Counted from the stretch's first letter, positions 35,657 through 46,109 are shown. The stretch is DNA of 64,000 nucleotides from Burkholderiales bacterium (GCA_016000195.1 JAECRO010000003.1:1-64000), one strand, 5' to 3'. Numbers and translations are program-made. Notes: generated by a model from the sequence alone, not told the origin.

Positions 35657-36733
35657 ATGCCCACCCCAAAAACCAAACCCTCTCCTGCCCCGTCCCATGC
35701 GCGCGCCACGATTGCGGATGTGGCGCGCGAAGCAGGCGTTTCCAAGGCCACGGTGTCGCGCTTCCTGAACCACCGCGAAACCCTGCTCACACCGGACATT
35801 GCCACACGCGTCGAGGTGGCGATAGCCGCGCTGGCCTACAGCCCCAGCCCGATGGCGCAGGCGCTCAAGCGCGGCCACTCGCGGCTGATCGGCCTGGTCG
35901 TGGCCGACGTGGGCAACCCGTTTTCGGTGGCGGTGCTGCGCGGCGCCGAAAAAGCCTGCCAGGAAGCCGGCTACCTGCTGATGCTGTTCAGCCTCGGAAA
36001 CGACAGCCAGCGCGAAGGCGAAGCCATCCAGGCACTGGCCGCCTACCAGGTGGAAGGCTTCATCTTGAACACGCTGGGCCGGGATGACGGCGCGGCAGCC
36101 GACGCCGCCCGCCATGGCAAGCCGGTGGTGCTGGTGGACAGGCGACACCACGACATGCAGGCCGACTTTGTATCGCTCGACAATGCCGGCGCCGTGCGGC
36201 TGGGCGCGCGCCACCTGACGCAGGCCGGCTACCGGGAGCTGCTGTTCATCTCGGAGCCGATCAAGAACGTCAGCTCACGCATGGAGCGCGACGCCGCGTT
36301 CCGCAGCTTTATCAACGACGCTGCGGCAGACACGGCCGGCCTGCACGGCAGCACCTTTGAAAGCACGCAAGATGACAGCGAAGGCCTGGACCAGGCGCTG
36401 CGCAGCCTGCGCCAGCGTGCCCAGGGGCGTTTGCCCGCCGTGATTTCAAGCAATGCCGTGGTCACGCTGCGGGTGGTGGCCGCCATGGCGCGGCTGGGCT
36501 GGCGCTTTGGCAGCGACCTGGGGCTGGTCGGTTTCGACGACACCGAATGGTCGCCCTACATCGGTCCGGGCCTGACCAGCATCGCCCAGCCCACCGAAGA
36601 GCTGGGCCGGCTGGCCGCCGGCTGCCTGATCGAGAGGCTCAAGGGCCTGAACCTGCCGCCGCGCCAGATCTTGCTGTCGGGCCGGCTGATGCCGCGCGGC
36701 TCCTCGATTCCAGCCGCGCCACCGCAAGCCTGA
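35657..36733 (+). CDS. LacI family transcriptional regulator
   Basis: ATIADVAREAGVSKATVSRFLNHRETLLTPDIATRVEVAIAAL HTH/hinge; GFDDTEWSPYIGPGLTSIAQPTEELG. Confidence 0.94.
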   Translation: MPTPKTKPSPAPSHARATIADVAREAGVSKATVSRFLNHRETLLTPDIATRVEVAIAALAYSPSPMAQALKRGHSRLIGLVVADVGNPFSVAVLRGAEKACQEAGYLLMLFSLGNDSQREGEAIQALAAYQVEGFILNTLGRDDGAAADAARHGKPVVLVDRRHHDMQADFVSLDNAGAVRLGARHLTQAGYRELLFISEPIKNVSSRMERDAAFRSFINDAAADTAGLHGSTFESTQDDSEGLDQALRSLRQRAQGRLPAVISSNAVVTLRVVAAMARLGWRFGSDLGLVGFDDTEWSPYIGPGLTSIAQPTEELGRLAAGCLIERLKGLNLPPRQILLSGRLMPRGSSIPAAPPQA

Positions 36734-36796
36734 CAAGCTGGCGACCCAGGGTTGTCACCGGGTTACAAGGCCGGTACGCCTGCTTTTGTAATTCAA

Positions 36797-36810
36797 TGGA
36801 ACCGGTTTCA
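36797..36810. promoter_or_regulatory. second LacI-type operator-like palindrome
   Basis: TGGAAC-CG-GTTTCA, just downstream of a possible sigma-70 promoter (TTACAA 36763, 18 nt, TGTAAT 36787). Confidence 0.5.
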
Positions 36811-36857
36811 TGGTGATTCAAAAGCAGCTCCCCACCGCGTGATCTACAAGATCAGCC

Positions 36858-36887
36858 TTGACGACCCGGATCGTCGTCAACTGCTTT
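36858..36887 (+). terminator. stem-loop with short T-run
   Basis: TTGACGAC-CCGGATC-GTCGTCAA followed by CTGCTTTTTC. Confidence 0.5.
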
Positions 36888-37089
36888 TTCTAGGATGAAG
36901 TGCCAAAAAACCCGGTTTCGGCATGATGACCGAAGACCAGGGCTCCTTCTATTGTCCGGCGCGCCAAGCCGGGGCTGAACAGCCGCCGGCTTCGGTGGAA
37001 TCACCAGACAGCAAGGCGTTGAAGCCGTTTTTCGGCTTCCGGGGCTGTGCGCAAGACACTTCACGATGGCCGGAAAAGTTCGCCGGCGC

Positions 37090-39921
37090 TCAGTGCGCCT
37101 GTTCCCAGTTCGGGCCAAAGCCGATTTCGGCCAGCAGCGGCACCTTCAAATCGGCCACGCCGGCCATGAGGCGCGGAATCTCAAGCCTGACCCATTCGAC
37201 TTCGGCCTCGGACACCTCGAACACCAGTTCGTCATGCACCTGCATGATCATCTTGGTGCCGCGCTTTTCGGCATCCAGCACGTGCTGCACCTTGTTCATG
37301 CTGAGCTTGATGAGGTCGGCGGCGGTGCCCTGCATGGGCGCGTTGATGGCGGCGCGCTCGGCGCCGGCGCGGCGCGGGCCGTTGGGCGAGTTGATTTCGG
37401 GCAGGTACAGACGCCGGCCGAAGACCGTCTCGACGTAGCCCTGGCTTTTGGCCAGCAGGCAGGTTTCATCCATGTAATGCTTCACGCCGGGGTAGCGCTG
37501 GAAATAGCGGTCGATGTAGGCGGCTGCGGCTTTTTTTTCAATCCCCAGGTTTTTCGCCAGGCCAAAACTGCTCATGCCGTAGATCAGGCCGAAGTTGATG
37601 ACCTTGGCATAGCGGCGCTGCTCGCTGCTGACCTGCTCCAGCGGCACGCCGAACACCTCGGCGGCGGTGGCCCGGTGGACATCCAGCCCGGCGGTGAAGG
37701 CATTGAGCAAGGCCTCGTCGCCGCTGATGTGCGCCATGATGCGCAGCTCGATCTGCGAGTAGTCGGCGCTGGCAATCACGCTGCCGGCGGGGGCCACGAA
37801 GGCCTCGCGCACGCGCCGGCCTTCGGCGGTCTTGACCGGAATGTTCTGCAGGTTGGGGTCGTTGCTCGACAGCCGGCCGGTCACGGCGACGGCCTGCGCG
37901 TAGTGGGTGTGAACCCTGCCGGTTCGCGGGTTGGCCAGCTGGGCGAGCTTGTCGGTGTAGGTTCCCTTGAGCTTGGACAGGCTCCGGTGCTCCAGTATCC
38001 TGGCGGGCAGCGGGTAGTCTTCGGCGAGCTTTTCAAGCACTTCCTCGTCGGTGCTGCGCGCGCCGCTGGGGGTTTTCTTGACCACCTTCATGCCCAGCTT
38101 GTCAAAGAATATCTCGGCCAGCTGCTTGGGACTGCCCAGATTGAAGGGCTGGCCGGCCATCTCGTAGGCTTCGGTTTCAAGCTGCAGCATGCGCGCGCCC
38201 AGTTCGCCGCTTTGCCTGGCCAGCATGGGCGCATCAATCAGCACACCGTTGCGCTCGATGCGAAAGAGTGTTTCGCTGCTCTGCACTTCCAGCTGGTAGA
38301 TGAACAGCAGCTTGTCGCTGGCCTGCAGTTGCGGCCACAGCACGCGATGCACGTCCAGCGTCTGGTCGGAGTCTTCGCACGAGTATTCGGCCGCCTTGGC
38401 AATATCGACCTGCCTGAAACTGATCTGGTTAGCCCCCTTGCCGCACAGGTCTTCGTAATTGATGCCGCTGCGCCCCACATGGCGCTCGGCCAGGCTGGCC
38501 AGCCCGTGCGGCTTGTGCACTTCGAGCACATAGCTTTGCAGCATGGTGTCGTGCGCGTAGCCCTGCACTTCAATGCCGTGGTTGGCGAACACATGGCGGT
38601 CGTACTTGACATGCTGGCCGAGCTTGGCCCTGGCCGGGTTTTCGAGCCAGGGCTTGAGGCGGGCCAGCACTTCGTCCAGCGGCAGTTGCGCCGGCGCGTC
38701 GGGGTAGTCATGCGTCAGCGGAATGTAGGCGGCTTCGCCGGGCGTGACGCTGAAACTCACGCCGACGATCTGCGCCTTCATTTCATCGAGCGAGGTGGTT
38801 TCGGTATCGACCGCCACCAGCTCGGCGGCTTCGATCTTGGCGAGCCAGCGGTCAAACGACGCCCACGTCAAAATCGTTTCGTACAGCAGGTTGGTGGCCC
38901 GGGCCGCCAGCGGCGTGTCCAGCAGCGAAGGCGCGTGCGCCGGCTCGTCGAACAGGCCGGGCGCATCCGGGTTGCTGGCGGACTTGTGCGGCTTGCGGCG
39001 TTCGGCATGGCCAATCAGCTCGGGCGGCGTGCTTTCAATGTCAATCTGGCTGACCAGCCCCTTGAAGCCATATTTCAGATAAAAAACCCTCAATGCGCTT
39101 GTATTCTGTGCGCCCATAGCTATGGAATCCATAGCAGGCAGGCCGTCAATGTAAGCAGCCAGTTCGCAGTCCTTCTTGATGGTCAGCAATTCGCGCCCCT
39201 TGGGCAGCCAGTCCAGCGACTTGCGCAGGTTCTCGCCGACCACGCCCTTGATCTCATCCGCTTTGGCCACCAGCGCATCGAGCGAGCCGTATTCCAGCAG
39301 CCACTTGACGGCGGTTTTCGGGCCGACCTTGGGCACGCCGGGCACGTTATCGACCGCGTCGCCGACCAGCGCCTGGTAGTCCACCATCAGGCGCGGCGGC
39401 ACGCCGAACTCGGCCTGGACGCCGGCCAGGTCGCGGCGGCGGTCGTTCATGGTGTCGATGACGGTGATGTGTTCATCGACCAGCTGGCTCAAGTCCTTGT
39501 CGCCGCTGGAGATAATGACCTCGATCTGCTGCGCCGAGGCCATGCAGGCCAGCGTGCCGATCACGTCGTCGGCCTCCACGCCAGGCACGGCCAGCACTTT
39601 CCAGCCGAGCAGCTGCACCACTTCATGGATGGGCTCGACCTGGCTGCGCAGGTCGTCGGGCATGGCCGAGCGCTGGGCCTTGTACTCGGGGTACAGCGCA
39701 TCGCGAAAGGTCGGACCCTTGGCGTCAAACACGCAGACCGCATAGTCGGCCCGCACGTCCTTGCGCAGCTTTTGCATCATGTTGACCATGCCGCGAATCG
39801 CGCCGGTGGCCGGGCTGTGCGGGTCGCCGGGGTTGACGCGCAAATCAGGCATGGCATGAAAGGCGCGGTACAGGTAGCTGGAACCATCGACCAGCAGCAG
39901 GGTTTTTTTCTCAAGGCTCAT
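37090..39921 (-). CDS. polA: DNA polymerase I
   Basis: KTLLLVDGSSYLYRAFHAMPDL; ADYSQIELRIMAHISGDEALL; FGLIYGMSSFGLAKNLG. Confidence 0.97.
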   Translation of the reverse strand: MSLEKKTLLLVDGSSYLYRAFHAMPDLRVNPGDPHSPATGAIRGMVNMMQKLRKDVRADYAVCVFDAKGPTFRDALYPEYKAQRSAMPDDLRSQVEPIHEVVQLLGWKVLAVPGVEADDVIGTLACMASAQQIEVIISSGDKDLSQLVDEHITVIDTMNDRRRDLAGVQAEFGVPPRLMVDYQALVGDAVDNVPGVPKVGPKTAVKWLLEYGSLDALVAKADEIKGVVGENLRKSLDWLPKGRELLTIKKDCELAAYIDGLPAMDSIAMGAQNTSALRVFYLKYGFKGLVSQIDIESTPPELIGHAERRKPHKSASNPDAPGLFDEPAHAPSLLDTPLAARATNLLYETILTWASFDRWLAKIEAAELVAVDTETTSLDEMKAQIVGVSFSVTPGEAAYIPLTHDYPDAPAQLPLDEVLARLKPWLENPARAKLGQHVKYDRHVFANHGIEVQGYAHDTMLQSYVLEVHKPHGLASLAERHVGRSGINYEDLCGKGANQISFRQVDIAKAAEYSCEDSDQTLDVHRVLWPQLQASDKLLFIYQLEVQSSETLFRIERNGVLIDAPMLARQSGELGARMLQLETEAYEMAGQPFNLGSPKQLAEIFFDKLGMKVVKKTPSGARSTDEEVLEKLAEDYPLPARILEHRSLSKLKGTYTDKLAQLANPRTGRVHTHYAQAVAVTGRLSSNDPNLQNIPVKTAEGRRVREAFVAPAGSVIASADYSQIELRIMAHISGDEALLNAFTAGLDVHRATAAEVFGVPLEQVSSEQRRYAKVINFGLIYGMSSFGLAKNLGIEKKAAAAYIDRYFQRYPGVKHYMDETCLLAKSQGYVETVFGRRLYLPEINSPNGPRRAGAERAAINAPMQGTAADLIKLSMNKVQHVLDAEKRGTKMIMQVHDELVFEVSEAEVEWVRLEIPRLMAGVADLKVPLLAEIGFGPNWEQAH
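39092..39139 (+). repeat. dispersed palindromic element (inside polA)
   Basis: AATGCGCTTGTATTCTGTGCGCCCATA + core GCTATGGAATCCATAGC (39119-39135). Confidence 0.75.
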
Positions 39922-40086
39922 AAGGCCAGATTGTCGGGGATATCGGCCCGGCGCTGCGTGCCGCGCATCCAGCCCTTGCCGGCACGCTCCGGCAGGATTT
40001 ATGGCGTCGCCTTGAGCGCCTTTTGATCACTGGAAATGCCCTTTTATTCATTGGTCAGCGTGCTTGCGCGCGCCTACAATGCAGAC

Positions 40087-40428
40087 ATGAAAACCGCCTC
40101 TCGCCTTCTCCTTGCCGCTGCCCTGGCAGCGCTGCCGCTGGCTGCGGCCATGGCTCAAACACCGGCGCCCGCCACCAGCGCGGCGTCGGCGCCAAAGGTG
40201 AAGCCAGCCCGGCCGGACAAGAAGATCGAGCGCATTCGCACCGAGGACGCGGGCACCCGCATCGACGAGTTGCGGGTCGGCGGTGAAACGCAGCAAATCA
40301 CGGTGCAGCCCAAAACCGGCGGCGCGGCCTACGAGGTCAAGCCCGCCGAAGGCGCCCGGGGCGCGCCACCCGCCGCCACCAACAACGACACCAACGGTTC
40401 ACGCGTCTGGAACGTGCTGAAGTTCTAA
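40087..40428 (+). CDS. small secreted hypothetical protein (DUF2782-like)
   Basis: signal peptide MKTASRLLLAAALAALPLAAAMAQ; RIRTEDAGTRIDELRVGGETQQITVQPK. Confidence 0.75.
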   Translation: MKTASRLLLAAALAALPLAAAMAQTPAPATSAASAPKVKPARPDKKIERIRTEDAGTRIDELRVGGETQQITVQPKTGGAAYEVKPAEGARGAPPAATNNDTNGSRVWNVLKF

Positions 40429-40461
40429 TCTTTCCTTTTTTTCCAGGGTTCAGTTTCACGC

Positions 40462-41412
40462 ATGGCCGTATTTACCGAAGTCTCGTTTGACGAGGCTGCA
40501 GCGTTCTTGCGCTTTTTGAATTTGGGGCAACTGCAGAACATCAAGGGCGCTGCAGGCGGCATCGAAAACACCAACTACTTTGTTGACACCGATCAGGGCC
40601 AGTATGTGCTGACGCTGTTTGAACGCCTGACGTTCGAGCAGTTGCCGTTTTACCTGCACCTGATGAAACACCTGGCGGCGCACGGCATCCCCGTGCCGGA
40701 TCCGGTGGCCGATGCCAAAGGCAATATCCTGCACCGCCTGAAGTCCAAGCCGGCCGCCGTGGTCAACAAGCTGCGCGGCCACAGCGAACTCGCGCCGACA
40801 CCGCTTCACTGCGCCGGCGTCGGCGAGATGCTGGCCCGCCTCCACCTGGCCGGGCTGGACTATCCACGCCAGCAACCCAACCTGCGCGGCCTTGCCTGGT
40901 GGAACGAAACCGTGCCGGTGGTGCTGCCTTTCCTGACCGAAGATCAGCGCAGCCTGATCCTGGGCGAGCTGGCTTATCAGAACCACATTGCCGCCTCGCC
41001 CGGCTACCGCAGCCTGCCGCGCGGCGCCATTCACGCCGACCTGTTTCGCGACAACGTGATGTTCGACAAGGGCCGGCTGACCGGCTTTTTTGACTTTTAC
41101 TTTGCCGCCTGCGACACGTTTTTGTTCGACATCGGCATTTGCCTGAATGACTGGTGCATAGCCCCGGAAAGCGGCAAGCTCGACGCCACGCGCGCCGATG
41201 CCTTCATGGCGGCCTATCAGACGGTGCGGCCGCTGACGGCGCAGGAACGCACCCTGCTGCCCGCCATGCAGCGCGCCGGCGCCTTGCGCTTCTGGGTGTC
41301 CCGGCTGTGGGATTTTCACCTGCCGCGCGATGCCGCCATGCTCCAGGCGCACGACCCCGGCCATTTCGAGCGCGTGCTGCGCGAACGGCTGGCGCATCCC
41401 TATCTCCTGTAA
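40462..41412 (+). CDS. thrB: homoserine kinase
   Basis: MAVFTEVSFDEAAAFL; GIENTNYFVDTDQGQYVLTLFE; GAIHADLFRDNVMFD. Confidence 0.94.
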   Translation: MAVFTEVSFDEAAAFLRFLNLGQLQNIKGAAGGIENTNYFVDTDQGQYVLTLFERLTFEQLPFYLHLMKHLAAHGIPVPDPVADAKGNILHRLKSKPAAVVNKLRGHSELAPTPLHCAGVGEMLARLHLAGLDYPRQQPNLRGLAWWNETVPVVLPFLTEDQRSLILGELAYQNHIAASPGYRSLPRGAIHADLFRDNVMFDKGRLTGFFDFYFAACDTFLFDIGICLNDWCIAPESGKLDATRADAFMAAYQTVRPLTAQERTLLPAMQRAGALRFWVSRLWDFHLPRDAAMLQAHDPGHFERVLRERLAHPYLL

Positions 41413-41451
41413 CCCACCCGGAAGTCCGGATCATGCATCCGGCCCCATGCC

Positions 41452-42243
41452 ATGAAATTGAACATTGTTCCCGCCCGCACGGGCCTGACCTGGGTCAAGC
41501 TGGGCATCACGACCTTCATCAGGCAGCCGCTGGCCATGTCGGGCCTGTTCTTCATGTTCATGGCGCTGCTGTCGGTTGCCACGCTGGTGCCTTTTATCGG
41601 CGCGGCGCTGGCCCTCGCCCTGCTGCCCGCCGCCACGCTCGGCCTGATGGCCGCCACGCTGGAAGCCACCAAGGGCAAGTTTCCGATGCCCTCGATCCTG
41701 ATCAGCGCCTTTCGCGCCGGCCAGCAGCGCATGCGGGCCATGATGGTGCTGGGCGCGCTGTATGCCGCAGGCTTCCTGGCGCTGATGGGCGTGTCGGCCC
41801 TGGTCGATGGCGGGCAGTTTGCCAAGCTCTACCTGGTCGGCGGCAAGATCACCGAAGAGCTGGTGCTGCAGGACAGTTTCCAGATGGCGATGTGGGTTGC
41901 CATGGCGCTGTACCTGCCGCTGTCGCTGCTGTTCTGGCATGCGCCCGCGCTGGTCCACTGGCACGGCGTGTCGCCGGTCAAGAGCCTGTTCTTCAGCTTC
42001 ATCGCCTGCTATAAAAACTTTGGCGCCTTCACCGTGTTCGGTCTGGCCTGGGCTGGCGTTTTCGTGCTGGCCGCCCTCGTGGTGTCGCTGGTGGCCACGC
42101 TGCTGGACAGCCCGACGCTGGCCACGGTCGCCATGTTTCCGGTGGCGTTGGTGATCGTGGCGATGTTCTTCACCTCGATCTACTTTACGTTTCGGGACAG
42201 CTTTTCCGAAATGGATGAGCCGGTGCCCGACGAACTTTCATGA
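41452..42243 (+). CDS. BPSS1780-type membrane protein
   Basis: multi-TM protein with VLQDSFQMAMWVAMALYLPLSLLFWHAPALVHWHGVSPVKSLFFSFIACYKN. Confidence 0.8.
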   Translation: MKLNIVPARTGLTWVKLGITTFIRQPLAMSGLFFMFMALLSVATLVPFIGAALALALLPAATLGLMAATLEATKGKFPMPSILISAFRAGQQRMRAMMVLGALYAAGFLALMGVSALVDGGQFAKLYLVGGKITEELVLQDSFQMAMWVAMALYLPLSLLFWHAPALVHWHGVSPVKSLFFSFIACYKNFGAFTVFGLAWAGVFVLAALVVSLVATLLDSPTLATVAMFPVALVIVAMFFTSIYFTFRDSFSEMDEPVPDELS

Positions 42244-44682
42244 CTGAGGGGCTTTGACGCCCTGGATCACCGTCAGCTTGGCCACGCTCAGCGCCAGCCA
42301 TTTCACGCCGTGCCGGGTGAAATTGATCTGCGCGCGCGCATCGTCGCCGCTGCCTTCGAGCATCGTCACCTGGCCTTCGCCGAACTTGGCGTGAAACACA
42401 TTCATCCCGCTTTTAAGCCCATGCGAAGGCGCGCTCTTTTGCGCTACCGCTGGGCTGGCAAAACGTTCCGCGCTGCCTGATTTTGAAGAAAATACGCCGC
42501 TGGCCCAATCCCCACGGCCACCACCAGCTCCTGAATTGGTAGCACTTCCCCAGCCTCCCGAACCCTGGCCCTGGCGCTTCGGCGTGATCCACTTGAGCGC
42601 CGACTCGGGCAGCTCGTCAAAAAACCGGCTTTTGAGGTTGTAGCGCGTCTGGCCGTGCAGCATGCGGGTCTGCGAATGGCTCAGGTACAGCCGCTTCCTC
42701 GCCCGGGTGATGGCGACATACATCAGGCGGCGCTCTTCCTCGATGCCGCCGGCGTCGCTCAAGGCGTTTTCATGGGGAAAGATGCCGTCTTCCAGCCCGG
42801 TGATGAACACGCAGTCGAACTCCAGTCCCTTGGACGAATGCACCGTCATGAGCTGCACCGCGTCCTGGCCGGCCTGCGCCTGGTTGTCGCCCGACTCCAG
42901 CGCCGCATGCGTCAAAAAGGCTGCCAGCGGCGACAGCGTTTCGCCGGTCTCAAGGTCGGGCGCCAGCAGTTCAGGCGAAGGCTGGTCGAGCAAGGGCGCC
43001 GACGGGTCCAGCCCCTGGCTGGCGGGCGACTGGCTCAAGCCGGCGCCCAGCTCATCGACCGGCAGCGCCACGGCATCGCGGCCAAAGCCTTCCTGGCTGA
43101 CAAAGGCCTCGGCCGCATTCACCAGTTCGGCCAGATTTTCCAGCCGGTCCTGGCCGTCCTTGTCGGTTTTATAGTGTTCTTCAAGCCCGCTGTGCTGCAG
43201 CACCAGTTCGATGATTTCGCGCAGCGTGCAGCCGGCGGTCTGCTCGCGCATCACATCGAGCTTCGCGACAAAAGCGCCCAGGTTGGCGCCCGCCTTGCCC
43301 GGCACCGCGCTGACGCCGTCGTGCAGCGAACAGCCCGAAGCCTTTGAAATATCCTGCAACTGCTCAAGGCTGCGCGCGCCGATGCCGCGCGGCGGAAAGT
43401 TCACCACGCGCATGAAGCTGGTGTCGTCGTGCGGGTTCTCCAGCAGGCGCAGATAAGCCAGCGCGTGCTTGATCTCGGCGCGCTCGAAAAACCGCAGGCC
43501 GCCATACACGCGGTAGGGAATGCTGGCGTTGAACAGCGCGCTCTCCATGACCCGGCTTTGCGCATTGCTGCGGTACAGCAGCGCGATTTCCCTGGCGGGG
43601 GTGCCGTCACGCACCAGTTGCTTCACTTCATCCACAAACCATTGCGCCTCGGCAAAATCGCTGGTCGATTCATACACCCGCACCGGCTCGCCGGGACCGG
43701 CCTCGGTCGTCAGGTTCTTGCCAAGGCGCTGGGTGTTGTGGCTGATCAGCGCATTGGCTGAATCCAGGATGTTGCCGAAGCTGCGGTAGTTGCGCTCCAG
43801 CTTGATCTGGTGCGTCACATTGAACTCGCGCACGAAATCGGCCATGTTGCCGACGCGCGCGCCGCGAAAGGCGTAAATGCTCTGGTCATCGTCGCCCACC
43901 GCAATCACCGAGCCGCCCGGCATGCCCTGCACGCCGTGCGTGGCCTCGTCGCCCTGCCCGGCCAGCATCTTGATCCAGGCGTACTGCAGCTTGTTGGTGT
44001 CCTGGAACTCGTCGATCAGGATGTGGCGAAACCGCCGCTGGTAATGCTCGCGTATCGGGGCGTTGTCACGCAGCACCTCGTAGCTGCGCAGCATCAGCTC
44101 GCCGAAATCGACCACGCCTTCGCGCTGGCATTGCTGCTCGTAGAGGTCGTAGATTTCGACTTTCTTGCGGCTGTTTTCATCGTGCGCAGGCACGTCTTTT
44201 GCGCGCAGGCCGTCTTCCTTGCAGCCGGCAATGAAACGCATCAAATCCTTGGGCGGAAAACGCTCGTCATCAATGCCGAACTGCTTGCTCAATCGCTTGA
44301 TGGCCGATAGCTGGTCCTGCGTGTCCAGAATCTGGAAGGTCGAGGGCAGATTGGCCAGCTTGTAATGGGCGCGCAAAAAACGGTTGCACAGGCCATGGAA
44401 GGTGCCTATCCACATGCCGCGCACATTGATGGGCAGCATGGCCGAGAGGCGAGTCAGCATTTCCTTGGCCGCCTTGTTGGTGAAGGTGACGGCCAGGATG
44501 CCGCCGGGCGATGCCCGGCCGGTTTGCAGCAGCCAGGCGATGCGGGTGGTCAGCACGCGGGTCTTGCCCGATCCGGCGCCCGCAAGAATCAGCGCGTGCG
44601 TGGCCGGCAGCGTCACCGCAGCCAGTTGCTCTGGATTAAGATTTTGCAGGAGGGGGGATGAAGAATCAGCGTCTGAGAACAT
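42238..44682 (-). CDS. UvrD/Rep-family DNA helicase
   Basis: LNPEQLAAVTLPATHALILAGAGSGKTRVLTTRIAWLL; GDDDQSIYAFRGA; MTVHSSKGLEFDCVFITGLEDG. Confidence 0.96.
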   Translation of the reverse strand: MFSDADSSSPLLQNLNPEQLAAVTLPATHALILAGAGSGKTRVLTTRIAWLLQTGRASPGGILAVTFTNKAAKEMLTRLSAMLPINVRGMWIGTFHGLCNRFLRAHYKLANLPSTFQILDTQDQLSAIKRLSKQFGIDDERFPPKDLMRFIAGCKEDGLRAKDVPAHDENSRKKVEIYDLYEQQCQREGVVDFGELMLRSYEVLRDNAPIREHYQRRFRHILIDEFQDTNKLQYAWIKMLAGQGDEATHGVQGMPGGSVIAVGDDDQSIYAFRGARVGNMADFVREFNVTHQIKLERNYRSFGNILDSANALISHNTQRLGKNLTTEAGPGEPVRVYESTSDFAEAQWFVDEVKQLVRDGTPAREIALLYRSNAQSRVMESALFNASIPYRVYGGLRFFERAEIKHALAYLRLLENPHDDTSFMRVVNFPPRGIGARSLEQLQDISKASGCSLHDGVSAVPGKAGANLGAFVAKLDVMREQTAGCTLREIIELVLQHSGLEEHYKTDKDGQDRLENLAELVNAAEAFVSQEGFGRDAVALPVDELGAGLSQSPASQGLDPSAPLLDQPSPELLAPDLETGETLSPLAAFLTHAALESGDNQAQAGQDAVQLMTVHSSKGLEFDCVFITGLEDGIFPHENALSDAGGIEEERRLMYVAITRARKRLYLSHSQTRMLHGQTRYNLKSRFFDELPESALKWITPKRQGQGSGGWGSATNSGAGGGRGDWASGVFSSKSGSAERFASPAVAQKSAPSHGLKSGMNVFHAKFGEGQVTMLEGSGDDARAQINFTRHGVKWLALSVAKLTVIQGVKAPQS

Positions 44683-44704
44683 CCCTTATTGTAGAAAGCC
44701 CCCG

Positions 44705-45100
44705 ATGCCATTTTTCGCGCCCCTGAAGTCAACCCTGCTGCGTGCGCGCCCAGTCGTTCTGCGCCAGCGACGGCCAGCCCCGGCCCGCCCAGCTCATGGA
44801 GCGCTTCATCAGCGCCGACTGCGCCAACTGCTGGAGCGACCCGGCCACGCCCGTTGCGGGCAAAAATGCCGTCACGCTGGACTGGGTCATTCCGGCGTGG
44901 CTGGCGCTGGTCGAAACCCTGCCGGCGGGCCTTGAAGGCTCTCCGGTGGAACGAAATCTGGTCAGAAACGTGCTCCAAAGCACATGGGACTTGCGTAAGC
45001 AGCTATCAAAAGATGAGCAAAATCGCGCTGCGCCGCGCCTTGAAACGGCAAGCGCGGGGATACTGCGACCAGCTCCTGAAAGCGCAGCCTGTTCATCAAC
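44705..45100 (+). pseudogene. decayed gene for a secreted hypothetical protein upstream of guaC
   Basis: start-like [12 protein letters not shown] in one frame, body [48 protein letters not shown]...[24 protein letters not shown] in another; repeat copy within 3' part. Confidence 0.5.
44989..45024 (+). repeat. dispersed palindromic element (in relic upstream of guaC)
   Basis: ACTTGCGTAAGCA + core GCTATCAAAAGATGAGC (45002-45018) AAAA. Confidence 0.75.
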
Positions 45101-45131
45101 CGTTTCTTTTCGGAAGCTTGAGGAAAAAATC

Positions 45132-46109
45132 ATGGAAATTTTCGACTACGACAACATCCTGCTGCTGCCGCGCAAATGCCGCGTGGAAAGCCGCGCCGAA
45201 TGCAATGCCAGCGTGACGCTGGGCCAGCGCAGTTTTCGCATCCCGGTGGTACCGGCCAACATGAAAACGGTGGTCAATGAAGACATCTGCGTCTGGATGG
45301 CGCAAAACGGCTACTTCTACGTCATGCACCGCTTTGACCTGGACAATCTCCAGCTCGTTCGCGACATGAAGGCGCGGGGCGTCTATGCCTCGATCTCGCT
45401 GGGCGTGAAGCAGCCCGACTACGACACCGTGGACCAGCTGCTCGCCGAAGGCCTGGTGCCTGAATACATCACGATTGACATTGCCCACGGCCATGCCGAC
45501 AGCGTGAAAAACATGATCGGCTACCTGAAGAAAAAATTGCCGGAATCGTTCGTGATTGCCGGCAACGTGGCCACGCCCGAAGCGGTGATCGACCTGGAGA
45601 ACTGGGGCGCCGACGCCACCAAGGTCGGCATCGGCCCGGGCAAGGTCTGCATCACCAAGATGAAGACCGGCTTTGGCACCGGCGGCTGGCAGCTGTCGGC
45701 GCTCAAGTGGTGCGCGCGCGTGGCGACCAAACCCATCATTGCCGACGGCGGCATCCGCGAGCATGGCGACATCGCCAAGTCCATCCGCTTTGGCGCGACC
45801 ATGGTGATGATCGGCTCGATGCTCGCCGGCCTCGAAGAAAGCCCGGGCCAGACGGTCGAGGTCGATGGCAAGCTGTTCAAGGAATACTACGGCAGCGCCT
45901 CGGACTTCAACAAGGGTGAATACAAGCATGTCGAGGGCAAACGCATCCTGGAGCCGATCAAGGGCAAGCTGGTCGATACGCTGCGCGAGATGGAAGAAGA
46001 CGTGCAAAGCGCCATCAGCTACGCGGGCGGCACCCGGCTGATGGACATCCGCAAGGTCAACTACGTGGTTCTGGGCGGCAAGAACTCGAACGAAGACCTG
46101 ATGATGTAG
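45132..46109 (+). CDS. guaC: GMP reductase
   Basis: [51 protein letters not shown]. Confidence 0.95.
   Translation: MEIFDYDNILLLPRKCRVESRAECNASVTLGQRSFRIPVVPANMKTVVNEDICVWMAQNGYFYVMHRFDLDNLQLVRDMKARGVYASISLGVKQPDYDTVDQLLAEGLVPEYITIDIAHGHADSVKNMIGYLKKKLPESFVIAGNVATPEAVIDLENWGADATKVGIGPGKVCITKMKTGFGTGGWQLSALKWCARVATKPIIADGGIREHGDIAKSIRFGATMVMIGSMLAGLEESPGQTVEVDGKLFKEYYGSASDFNKGEYKHVEGKRILEPIKGKLVDTLREMEEDVQSAISYAGGTRLMDIRKVNYVVLGGKNSNEDLMM

Noticed and set aside
37066-40026. 986-aa plus-strand ORF opposite polA, and other long antisense ORFs (1878-3254, 5176-6885, 15127-16812, 46459-48144)
   Set aside because: They lie opposite well-recognised genes and their composition (His/Gln/Arg/Leu/Val rich, no domain motifs) is typical of shadow ORFs in GC-rich DNA.
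42007-42023. GCTATAAAAACTTTGGC in the BPSS1780-type gene
   Set aside because: Only the left arm matches; no right ATAGC arm.
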